Origin: Xanthomonas citri pv. mangiferaeindicae
GTDB lineage: Bacteria > Pseudomonadota > Gammaproteobacteria > Xanthomonadales > Xanthomonadaceae
NCBI GenBank assembly: GCA_002240395.1
Contig: CP016836.1
Location: 620,001-684,000, forward strand
Reading direction: 5' to 3'
DNA length: 64,000 bases
Part shown: one piece after another, positions 46,909-57,670 of the stretch
How positions within the stretch are numbered: the first letter of the stretch is position 1
Layout: every line of letters begins with the position of its first letter
The notes under the pieces: model-generated
Databases searched by the model: none
Seen by the model: only the letters and a program-made list of their open reading frames with translations
What the model was told of the DNA's origin: nothing
Translations under genes and position numbers: made by a program

Positions 46909-46932
46909 ACCTCCCCCTCGGGCGGGGGAGGT
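46909..46932 (-). terminator. Hairpin downstream of clpB
   Basis: ACCTCCCCC / GGGGGAGGT, a 9-bp perfect stem with a 6-nt loop, about 70 nt past the clpB stop. No T run. It looks like the intergenic GC-rich hairpins common in this genome. Confidence 0.5.
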
Positions 46933-47002
46933 GTCCGTACTCGCTCGCGCCGAGACCACGCGACAGGTGGAGAGGTGCAGGCTGCGGGCTCGCCAGCGGG
47001 GG

Positions 47003-49588
<2,586 letters not shown>

Positions 49589-49776
49589 GACGGGTGTCCT
49601 CGAAGAAAGAGGCCGGCGCCTGCCGGCGATGTCCACCACATGCGGCCGAAGCGGCCGGTTGCAAGCGTCAGCCCGTGCTCCGTTGGCCCCGGGCCGGCGA
49701 ACGGCCGCCGTGTCCTCACCCGGCGCAGGCACCGCGCCCGGCAGGATGCGGGGCGATCCCGCCTGGAGGCATGTCC

Positions 49777-50502
49777 ATGCAGTACCGCCTGTATTACTGG
49801 AACGGCCTCCAGGGGCGCGGCGAGTTCGTTCGCCTGGCGCTCGAGGACGCAGGCGCCGACTATATCGACGTGGTGCGCGAGCAGGGCGACACGGCAATGG
49901 ACTCGTTTCTCGCTGGCCGGGCGATCGGCCTGCGCCCCTTCGCCGCCCCGTTCCTGGAAGCCGGCGGCCAAGTCATCGCTCAGGTTGCGGCGATCCTGCA
50001 CTTCCTCGGCCCGCGGCTGGACCTGGTGCCCGACGATGCGGCGGGCCGGCTGCAGGCGCTGCAACTGCAGCTCACGATCGCCGACCTGGTGACCGAGGTC
50101 CACGACAGCCACCATCCGATCGCCAGTGCCGCGTACTACGAGGACCAGAAGGATGCCGCGGCGCGCCGGGCGGCCGATCTGCGCCAACACCGCCTGCCGA
50201 AATTCCTCGGCTACTTCGAAGCCGTGCTCGGCCAGGCCGGCGGCGCGTACATCCTCGGGCGCCACTCCTACGTCGACCTGTCGCTGTTCCAACTGCTGCG
50301 CGGCCTCGACTACGCCTACCCCGAGGCGATGGCGTCGCTGTCGCCGACACTGCCGCGGCTGCGCGCGCTCGAGGCGCGGATCGCCGAGCGCCCGAACCTC
50401 GCGGCCTACTTGGCCTCGACGCGTCGGCTGCCGTTCAACGAGCAGGGCATCTTCCGCCACTACCCCGAACTCGATGGCGCGATTGCACGCTCGAGCCTGT
50501 GA
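49777..50502 (+). CDS. Glutathione S-transferase family protein
   Basis: 241 aa. The N-terminal thioredoxin-like domain opens QYRLYYWNGLQGRGEFVRLALEDAGADY, with Tyr near residue 6 as candidate catalytic residue (sigma-like class); a helical C-terminal domain includes LGRHSYVDLSLFQLL. Two ATGs compete: GGAGG lies 7 nt before the ATG at 49777 and only 1 nt before the one at 49771, so 49777 is chosen. Divergent from clpB. Confidence 0.9.
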   Translation: MQYRLYYWNGLQGRGEFVRLALEDAGADYIDVVREQGDTAMDSFLAGRAIGLRPFAAPFLEAGGQVIAQVAAILHFLGPRLDLVPDDAAGRLQALQLQLTIADLVTEVHDSHHPIASAAYYEDQKDAAARRAADLRQHRLPKFLGYFEAVLGQAGGAYILGRHSYVDLSLFQLLRGLDYAYPEAMASLSPTLPRLRALEARIAERPNLAAYLASTRRLPFNEQGIFRHYPELDGAIARSSL

Positions 50503-50554
50503 CACGCTGCGCGGATTCACATCGGTTTATCGCCGCGCAGGCAATCATGTTGCG

Positions 50555-51363
50555 ATGCGCCAATCACTGGAAGCCACCGCGCCCTCGCCCTCCACCCCCG
50601 CCCCGCACCGCGGGCCGCCCCCGCCTCCAGCCGACGACTGGGCCTTGTTTCTCGATGTCGACGGCTGCCTGCTGCCATTCGCCGAACGTCCTGATGCGGT
50701 GTCCGTGCCCGCCGCGCTGCTCGCGCGGCTGGTCGCACTGCGCGCTTCACTGGGCGGTGCACTGGCGCTGGTCAGCGGACGCAGCCTGACGACGCTCGAC
50801 CGGCTGTTCGCACCCGAACGGTTCACCGCCGCCGGCCTGCACGGCGTCGAGCGGCGCCGTGCCGATGGCATCGGCCACGGCGCGCCGTCGCCGGCCGCAT
50901 TGGCCGCGATCCGCGACGAGGCCGTGGTGGTCGCACGTCGGTATCCCGGGGCCGTGGTCGAAGACAAGGGCGCGGCGCTCGGCCTGCACTGGCGCGGCGC
51001 GCCGCAGGCCGAGGTCGCACTGCGCACGTTCGCCCAAGCCATGCTGCCGCGGCTGCCCGGCTACCAGCTCCAGCCCGGCGACCATGTCGTCGAACTGCGC
51101 CCCGAGCATGCCGACAAGGGCAGTGCGATCCTCGCGTTCCTGGAGGAGTCGCCGTTCGCCGGCCGCCGTCCGGTGTTCGCAGGCGACGATCTGACCGACG
51201 AGACCGGCTTTGCCGCGGTCAATGCCCGTGGCGGTATCAGCGTGCTGGTCGGCGACCGCGCTGCCTCGGCCGCCCAGTTCGCGCTGGCCGACCCGGCCCA
51301 AGTGCACCGCTGGCTCGGCGTGCCCGCCCCCCTTTCCGCCCCGCCCCGGAGATCTCCCGATGA
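50555..51363 (+). CDS. otsB: Trehalose-6-phosphate phosphatase OtsB, 3' end apparently frameshifted
   Basis: OtsB removes phosphate from trehalose 6-phosphate. HAD motifs are LFLDVDGCLLPF (motif I), LVSGRSL (II), HADKGSAILAFL with Lys, and FAGDDLTDETGF (IV), preceded by a Pro-rich N-terminus. The as-read frame has no stop at the expected place and runs on to 52807 inside the GH15 gene. If one C is added to the C6 run at 51327-51332, the frame ends at TGA 51361-51363, an ATGA overlap with the GH15 start identical in style to the GH15-otsA junction. I give that corrected end. Either a sequencing indel or an unusual overlap. Confidence 0.85.
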
Positions 51364-53150
51364 CGCCAGCCGACACCTCCACCCTCAACCTGGGCCTCGT
51401 CGGCAACGGCAGCTTCGGCGCGCTGTTCGACGCGAAGGCCCGGTTGGTCTGGTCGTGCTTGCCGGCCTTCGACGGCGATCCGACATTCTGCGCCCTGCTC
51501 TCGCCCAAGGCCGGCCATGGCGACTGGTCGATCGAACTCGACGATTTCGCGCGCAGCGAGCAGACCTACATCGAGAACACCGCGATCCTGCGCACGGTGT
51601 TGCACGACCGCCACGGCGCCTCGATCGAGATCCTCGACTTCGCGCCGCGCTGGCGCCAGCACGGGCGGTTCTACCGCCCTGTCATGCTGACGCGCCGGGT
51701 CCGCCTGCTCTCGGGCAGCCCGCGCATCCGCGTGCTGCTGCGCCCGCTCGCCGACTGGGGCGCGCGCACGCCGGAAAGCACTTGGGGCAGCAACCACATC
51801 CGTTTCCTGCTGCAGGACTTCGCGCTGCGCGCGACCACCGACATGCCGATCCGGCTGCTGCGCGAAGGCCTGGCATTTGTGCTCGATCGCGATCTGCATT
51901 TCGTGCTCGGCCCGGACGAAACGCTGACCCAGCCGATCGACGAGTTCGTGCGCGACGCCCTGCACCGCACGACCGACTACTGGCGCGAGTGGGTGCGCTA
52001 CCTGTCGATCCCGCTCGACTTCCAGGAGGCGGTGATCCGCAGCGCGATCACCCTGAAGCTGTGCCAGTACGAGGACAGCGGCGGCATCATCGCCGCGATG
52101 ACCACCTCGATCCCCGAGGCACCGGGCACCGCACGCAACTGGGACTATCGCTACTGCTGGCTGCGCGACGCGGCGTTCGTCGTGCGCACGCTCAATCGCC
52201 TGGGGGCGACCCGGACGATGGAGGAATACATTCGCTACATCTTCAACCTGGCGGTCAGCGACGACGGCGACATGCAGCCGGTCTACGGCATCGACTACGC
52301 GCACGAGTTGACCGAGGAGGAGATGCCCGCCCTGGCCGGCTACCGCGGCATGGGTCCCGTGCGTCGTGGCAACCTGGCCTATGTGCAGCGTCAGCACGAC
52401 ACCTACGGCAGCGTGGTATTGGCCTCGGCCCAGCTGTTCTTCGACCGCCGCCTGGAACACCCGGGCGATGCAGCGACATTCGCCAAGCTCGAACCACTCG
52501 GCGATCTGGCCTGGAAGCTCTACGACCAGCCCGATGCGGGGCTGTGGGAATTCCGCGGCAAGGCCCACGTGCACACCTATTCAAGCGCGATGTGCTGGGC
52601 GGCGTGCGACCGGCTGGCGCGGATTGCGGTGCAGCTCGGCCTGGACGCGCGCGCTACCCACTGGCGCGAGCGCGCCGATACGATGCGCACGCGGATCCTG
52701 GCCGAGGCCTGGAACGCCGAACTCGGTCATTTCGCCGATGCCTTCGGCGGCGACCGCCTCGACGCCTCGCTGCTGCTGCTTGCCGATCTCGGCTTCGTGA
52801 CGCCTGAGGACCCGCGCTTCATCGCCACCGTCGATGCGATCGGACGCACGTTGCGCCATGGCGACGGCCTGTTCCGCTACGTCGTCCCCGACGATTTCGG
52901 CGCGCCGGAAACGAGCTTCACGATCTGCACGTTCTGGTACATCGACGCGCTGGCCTCGATCGGGCGCCACCACGAAGCACGCAGTCTGTTCGAGACCATG
53001 CTCGCGCGACGCAACCACCTCGGCCTGCTGTCGGAGGACATGTCGTTCGAGGACGGCGAGGCATGGGGCAACTTCCCGCAGACCTACTCGCATGTCGGCC
53101 TGATCATGGCCGCGATGCGGCTGTCGCGGTCGTGGCAGGAGGCGGCATGA
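51360..53150 (+). CDS. Glycoside hydrolase family 15-like protein (glucoamylase/trehalase type)
   Basis: 596 aa. The N-terminal beta-sandwich (NLGLVGNGSFGALFDAKARLVWSCLPAFDGDPTF) leads into an (alpha/alpha)6 barrel with TTSIPEAPGTARNWDYRYCWLRDAAF, the GH15 signature, and EDGEAWGNFPQTYSHVGLIMAA near the end. Such proteins placed between otsB and otsA are often trehalases or other alpha-glucosidases; substrate here is inference. No signal peptide, so cytoplasmic. The start overlaps the corrected otsB stop and its stop overlaps the otsA start (ATGA). Confidence 0.9.
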   Translation: MTPADTSTLNLGLVGNGSFGALFDAKARLVWSCLPAFDGDPTFCALLSPKAGHGDWSIELDDFARSEQTYIENTAILRTVLHDRHGASIEILDFAPRWRQHGRFYRPVMLTRRVRLLSGSPRIRVLLRPLADWGARTPESTWGSNHIRFLLQDFALRATTDMPIRLLREGLAFVLDRDLHFVLGPDETLTQPIDEFVRDALHRTTDYWREWVRYLSIPLDFQEAVIRSAITLKLCQYEDSGGIIAAMTTSIPEAPGTARNWDYRYCWLRDAAFVVRTLNRLGATRTMEEYIRYIFNLAVSDDGDMQPVYGIDYAHELTEEEMPALAGYRGMGPVRRGNLAYVQRQHDTYGSVVLASAQLFFDRRLEHPGDAATFAKLEPLGDLAWKLYDQPDAGLWEFRGKAHVHTYSSAMCWAACDRLARIAVQLGLDARATHWRERADTMRTRILAEAWNAELGHFADAFGGDRLDASLLLLADLGFVTPEDPRFIATVDAIGRTLRHGDGLFRYVVPDDFGAPETSFTICTFWYIDALASIGRHHEARSLFETMLARRNHLGLLSEDMSFEDGEAWGNFPQTYSHVGLIMAAMRLSRSWQEAA

Positions 53151-54517
53151 GTCGCCTGGTCGTCGTCTCCAACCGGGTGGCGCTGCCGGACTCGGACCAG
53201 AACGGCGGCCTGGCGACCGCGCTCGATGCCGCGCTCAAGGAGGCCGGCGGCCTGTGGTTCGGCTGGAGCGGCAAGGTTGCCCGCGCGCATTCGGGCGAGG
53301 TGCATCGCGCCACGCACGAGAACATCGACTACCTGACCATCGACCTGTCGCGGGAGGACTACGAGGGCTACTACAACGGCTTCTCCAACCGCACGCTGTG
53401 GCCGCTGCTGCATTTCAGGCTGGATCTGGTCGACTACAACGCGTTGACCCAGGCCGCCTACCGCGGCGTCAATGCGCTGTTCGCCGAGAAACTGGCCAAG
53501 GAGATCCGCGACGATGACATCGTCTGGGTCCACGACTATCACCTGCTGCCGCTCGCACAGGAGCTGCGCCGACGCGGCGTGCGCGCGCGCATCGGTTTCT
53601 TTCTGCACGTGCCGTTCCCCTCGGCCGACATCGTGGCCGGGCTGCCGCACCACGAAAAGACCTTCGGCGCGCTGGCTGCCTACGACCTGGTCGGTTTCCA
53701 GACCGAACGCGACCTGGAGCGGTTCCAGGACTACATCCGGCTGTTCCGCGGCGGCAGCGTGGCCACGCGCGGAACGCTGCGCGACCACGACGGGCGCAGC
53801 TTCCAGGCCGATGCCTTCCCGATCGGCATCGACGCCTCGGCGATCGCGAAGCTGGCGGCAAATGCCGCACGCAATCCCGCGGTGCGGCGGATGCAGGCCA
53901 GCCTCACCGGTCGCGCGCTGGCGATCGGCGTCGACCGCCTGGACTACTCCAAGGGCCTGCCCGAGCGCTTCCGCGCCTTCGAGCGCGTGCTCGACAAGCA
54001 CACCGACCTGCGTGGCCAGCTGACCTACCTGCAGATCGCCCCGGTCTCGCGCGGCGGCGTCGCCAGCTATCGCGCATTGCGCCGCGAACTCGAGCAGTAC
54101 GCCGGCCACATCAACGGCGCCCACGCCGACCCGGACTGGACGCCGGTGCGCTACGTCAACCGCACCTACCCGCACGCGACGCTGGCCGGCTTCTACCGGC
54201 TGGCGCGCATCGGCCTGGTCACCCCGCTGCGCGACGGCATGAACCTGGTCGCCAAGGAGTACGTCGCCTCCCAGGATCCCGAAGATCCCGGCGCATTGGT
54301 GCTGTCGATCTTCGCCGGCGCCGCCCGCGAACTCGACGGCGCCCTGCTGATCAATCCCTTCGACAGCGACGGCGTCGCCGACGCGATCGCCGCGGCCCTG
54401 AAGATGCCGCTGGACGAACGCCGCGAGCGTTGGCAGTCGATGATGCAGCGCATCTCCAGCTACGACATCCACGCCTGGCGACGCGACTTCCTCGACCGCC
54501 TCCAACAGACCCGCTGA
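53147..54517 (+). CDS. otsA: Trehalose-6-phosphate synthase OtsA
   Basis: OtsA makes trehalose 6-phosphate from UDP-glucose and glucose 6-phosphate (GT20). Blocks SRLVVVSNRVALP, WVHDYHLLPLAQELR, GFFLHVPFPSADI, IGVDRLDYSKGLPERF and PLRDGMNLVAKEYVA are all present. 456 aa, full length. The start overlaps the GH15 stop (ATGA). It completes a synthesis plus probable turnover cluster for trehalose, an osmoprotectant. Confidence 0.97.
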   Translation: MSRLVVVSNRVALPDSDQNGGLATALDAALKEAGGLWFGWSGKVARAHSGEVHRATHENIDYLTIDLSREDYEGYYNGFSNRTLWPLLHFRLDLVDYNALTQAAYRGVNALFAEKLAKEIRDDDIVWVHDYHLLPLAQELRRRGVRARIGFFLHVPFPSADIVAGLPHHEKTFGALAAYDLVGFQTERDLERFQDYIRLFRGGSVATRGTLRDHDGRSFQADAFPIGIDASAIAKLAANAARNPAVRRMQASLTGRALAIGVDRLDYSKGLPERFRAFERVLDKHTDLRGQLTYLQIAPVSRGGVASYRALRRELEQYAGHINGAHADPDWTPVRYVNRTYPHATLAGFYRLARIGLVTPLRDGMNLVAKEYVASQDPEDPGALVLSIFAGAARELDGALLINPFDSDGVADAIAAALKMPLDERRERWQSMMQRISSYDIHAWRRDFLDRLQQTR

Positions 54518-54528
54518 CGGGGCTAACA

Positions 54529-54550
54529 CCGGGGTCAGAGTCGCTTTTCT
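54529..54550. repeat. Palindrome-family half element, copy C
   Basis: CCGGGGTCAGAGTCGCTTTTCT shares the core and pyrimidine-rich end of copies A and B (14/16 with the left arm of B). The matching right arm is degenerate (AACCCCGG near 54586). It lies 12 nt behind the otsA stop. Confidence 0.6.
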
Positions 54551-54598
54551 TCCGAGTCGGTCGATACCCTCAGCGTCCCCACGCAACCCCGGTTGAGC

Positions 54599-55132
54599 TC
54601 AAAGCGGCGCGGGCTGGATGATTTCGACCCAATAGCCGTCGGGATCCTTGATGAAGGCGATCGAGCGCATGCTGCCGTCGCTGAGCCGCTTCTGGAACGG
54701 GACCTCCAGCGCTTCGAAGCGGGCGCAGGCGGCGCGGATGTCGGGCACGCTGACGCAGATGTGGCCGAAGCCGCGCGGTTCGCGGTTGCCGTCGTGGTAG
54801 ACGGGGCCGTCCTGATGTTCGGTGCCGTGGTTGTGGGTCAACTCGAGCACGCCGCGTTGCGAGGCCAGCCACTGGCGGCGCGCTTCGTCGTCGTCGGGCA
54901 GGACGCCGGCGTCGTCGATCAGGACCAGGAAGTACAGCGAGAACTTCGCGTCGGGGAAATCCACCTTGCGCGCAAGGGTGAACCCGAGCACGCGGGTGTA
55001 GAAATCCAGCGATGCGACCGGATCCTTGACCCGCAGCATCGTGTGGTTGAAGACGAATTCGCGCGTGGCGGTGTCGCGTTCGGCGGCGACGCCGGGGACC
55101 TGGGCGAGCGCGGCACGGGTCTGTGCGGTCAT
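54599..55132 (-). CDS. gloA: Lactoylglutathione lyase (glyoxalase I)
   Basis: GloA converts methylglyoxal-glutathione hemithioacetal to S-lactoylglutathione. It carries FNHTMLRVKDPVASLDFYTRVLGF (His ligand), LELTHNHGTE (Glu ligand), GFGHICVSVPDI (His) and GYWVEIIQP (Glu), the metal set of the long glyoxalase I type. 177 aa from the ATG at 55132. Confidence 0.95.
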   Translation of the reverse strand: MTAQTRAALAQVPGVAAERDTATREFVFNHTMLRVKDPVASLDFYTRVLGFTLARKVDFPDAKFSLYFLVLIDDAGVLPDDDEARRQWLASQRGVLELTHNHGTEHQDGPVYHDGNREPRGFGHICVSVPDIRAACARFEALEVPFQKRLSDGSMRSIAFIKDPDGYWVEIIQPAPL

Positions 55133-55240
55133 GGCACGGCATCCAAAAGGCGGGGGATGCGCCATTATCGGCGATCGGCCGACGGCCTGCGGCGACCCCG
55201 CGCAACGCTGCGTCGCGGGCCCACCCGCCCGCGCCTCCCG

Positions 55241-55794
55241 TCAGCCCTCGCCGGTCTGCGGTTGCAGCCAGCCGCGCGCCCGGAATACTGGACCGACCAG
55301 CGGCAGCACCGCCTCGATCTCGAACACGCAGCGCCCGTCGACCTCGCGCTCGTTGCCACGCACGTCCGCCAGCAGCCGCGCCGGCAGCGGCAGCACGCCG
55401 AGCGCGCGTGCGCCGACCACATTCCAGTACAGCGTCCCGCTATGATGGTGGAGGACGCAGCGTAGTTGCAGCGCGCCCCGACGCAAACGCAGCTGGCCGT
55501 TGCGGTGCCACAGCCGCCAGCGCGCCTGGGCCCGTCTCGGCGTCGTGGCGAGATCGCGCAGCCAGATTTCCCCGCGTGGCCCGGTCGTGCAATCCAGGGT
55601 CAATGCCGCATCCGTGGTGGCGCCGGGCACGCCGGCCAGACGCGCACACAGCCGCGCCAAGAGCCCCGACTGCGCTCGATCGTCATCGCGCCGGCATGGC
55701 GCGCCTGCCCGCGCACGCCGTGCAGCGTGCGCAGCGCATCGGGCATCCGGAAGAACGCGGCGCCGAGCAGGGTCTGGAACAGCGTCGGCGCCAT
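55241..55794 (-). CDS. DUF4166-like protein, interrupted by one frameshift
   Basis: The N-terminal part MAPTLFQTLLGAAFFRMPDALRTLHG (from the ATG at 55794) and the C-terminal part ARLCARLAGVPGATTDAALT...PVFRARGWLQP lie in different frames. Adding one G to the minus-strand GGGG at 55667-55664 joins them as ERSRGGLLARLCARLAGVPG, giving about 184 aa that read like one DUF4166 domain (PALRRLH, RGWL pattern). The function of the family is unknown. Either an assembly error or a decayed gene. Confidence 0.65.
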
Positions 55795-55847
55795 CGCGCG
55801 GCCTGGAACGGATCGGGCGCGCAGGATAGCGCTTGCGCGCCTTGCGT

Positions 55848-57463
55848 TCAGCCCGGATCGATCACCGCAGGCGGTCGTCGCTGCAGGCCGAGCAGGCCGA
55901 TCGCCACCGCCAGCACCGCGTACGCGGCCGCGAACTGGAACGCGATCGCCTGGCGCAACCCTTCCAGTTGCCACGGCAGCACCAGCGCACCGGCCGGGTG
56001 CACCGAATGGATCACCCCGAACAGGGTCGCGACCGCCGCCACCAGCAGCGTCGCCACGGCCGTGCCCAGGCGCCGATCGACCAGCGCGACCAGCGCCGTC
56101 GCCCACAGCATCGCGGTGATAATGAAGCCGTTGCCGAGCACGACGATCGTCGCCATCTCGGGCAGGCCATGGCCGGCATCGACCTGTGCATACAGCGCGG
56201 CCATCCGCGCAGGATCGATCCAGGCCGGATTGCCGAACTTGATGTTGAGCAGGTAGGCAATGGCCGGCAGGAATGCGAGCGCCACCGCGATCGCATGCTC
56301 GCGTCGCGTGCTGTGAAAGGCCTGCACGGTGATGTCGATCCCGACAAACACGATGATCGGTGCCAGGACCGCGACCGGCAGCCACTGCACCAGACCCGAG
56401 ACCAGGCCCAGCATGCCGCCCAGGCCGACAAACAGCCCGGTCAGCAGCGTGTAGCCACTGCGCGCACCCATCTGTTTGTAGGCCGGCTGGCCGATGTATG
56501 GCGTGGTCTGGGCGACGCCGCCGCAGACGCCCGCGACCAACGTCGCGATCGCCTCGACCAGCAGCACATCGCGCGTGCGGTAGTCGTCGCCGGCCGCGCG
56601 TGCGCTTTCGCTGACGTTGATGCCGCCCACGACCATCAGCAGGCCGAACGGCAGCAGCAGCGACAGATACGGCAGCGTGGCAGGCAGCCCGGCGAGAAAC
56701 CCGAGGTTCGGCCATGGCAGTGCAGGCGCCGGCCAATTCGCGTCCGGCAACGCGAAGCCCGGCGAGAGGCCGGCGAGACCGAGGCCGTAGTACAACGCGA
56801 GACCGACCAGTAGCGCGAACGGCACGCCCGGTAGACGGAACGGCACGGGGCCGCGCGCGACCAGCACGTAGAGCAGCAGGCCCAGCGTCGCGATCCCCGC
56901 AACCGGTGAGCGCAGCGTTTCGATCAGCGGCAGAAAACCGAGCAGCATCAGCGCCGCGCCCCGATCGAACCCAGCAGTGCTGCGCGCGGCACAACGCGCG
57001 TGATCCAGTCGCCGGCGAAAGACAGCGCGAGCTTCAGCACGCCCATGACGATCAGCGAGGCCATGCCCAGCTGCCAGGTCGCGATGCCGGCGGCTTCGGC
57101 GTCCATCCCCTGCCGGCCGAACGCGAGGAACGCGGGACCCAGCACCAGCAAGGCCATGCCGATGCTGGTCGGGGCATCCAGGCCGAGCGGCATCGCGGTG
57201 ACGTCATCGCGGCCGCTGCGCCGTGCAAGACGACGCGCCATCGCCGTGTACAGCAGATTGCCGATCAGCACGCCGAGCGCGGTGCCCGGAAACATGCGAC
57301 CGAACACGATGTCAGCGGGCACCCCGAAGATTCCGACCAGCGCGGCGGCGATGAAGCCGAGGATCGAGAGGTTGTCGACGACGAGGCCGAAAACGCCGTT
57401 GATATCGCCGACGACGAACCAGCGAAGACGAGAGCGGGGAGCGGCAGCGGTGGACATCGGCAT
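55848..57463 (-). CDS. NCS2-type (xanthine/uracil family) permease, interrupted by one frameshift
   Basis: The N-terminal 4-5 membrane segments (from 57463, LRWFVVGDINGVFGLVVDNLSILGFIAA) end at a stop near 56949, and the rest (LLGFLPLIETLRSPVAGI...) resumes in another frame from 56948. One extra G in the minus-strand GGGG at 56962-56959 restores VVPRAALLGSIGGAALMLLGFLP without a stop, for about 538 aa. The GINVSESARAAGDD and GGVAQTTPYIGQPAY segments resemble the substrate regions of nucleobase permeases of the AzgA-like branch. Substrate uncertain. It directly follows the TonB receptor gene at 57671, so the two may form an uptake route. Confidence 0.8.
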
Positions 57464-57633
57464 TCCGGAAAAACGGGGGATCGAGCGCACGGTCACCGCG
57501 ACAGATGCCGACGCATCCGTCGTCAGCAGACCCATGTCGACAGGCTGCGCGTGCGCCGACATCGCGATCTTGCGGCGCCTGCCGGGAGACGGCAACGGGC
57601 GGGCGGAACCCATAGCGTGCGCCCCACGCCGGC

Positions 57634-57658
57634 GCCCGCCGCGCCATCGGCGGCGGGC
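57634..57658 (-). terminator. GC-rich hairpin between TonB receptor and permease genes
   Basis: GCCCGCCG / CGGCGGGC, 8 bp with a 9-nt loop, within the 57-nt gap after the receptor stop. No T run. May be an attenuator or just a GC-rich spacer. Confidence 0.4.
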
Positions 57659-57670
57659 CGGGTCGGCCTT

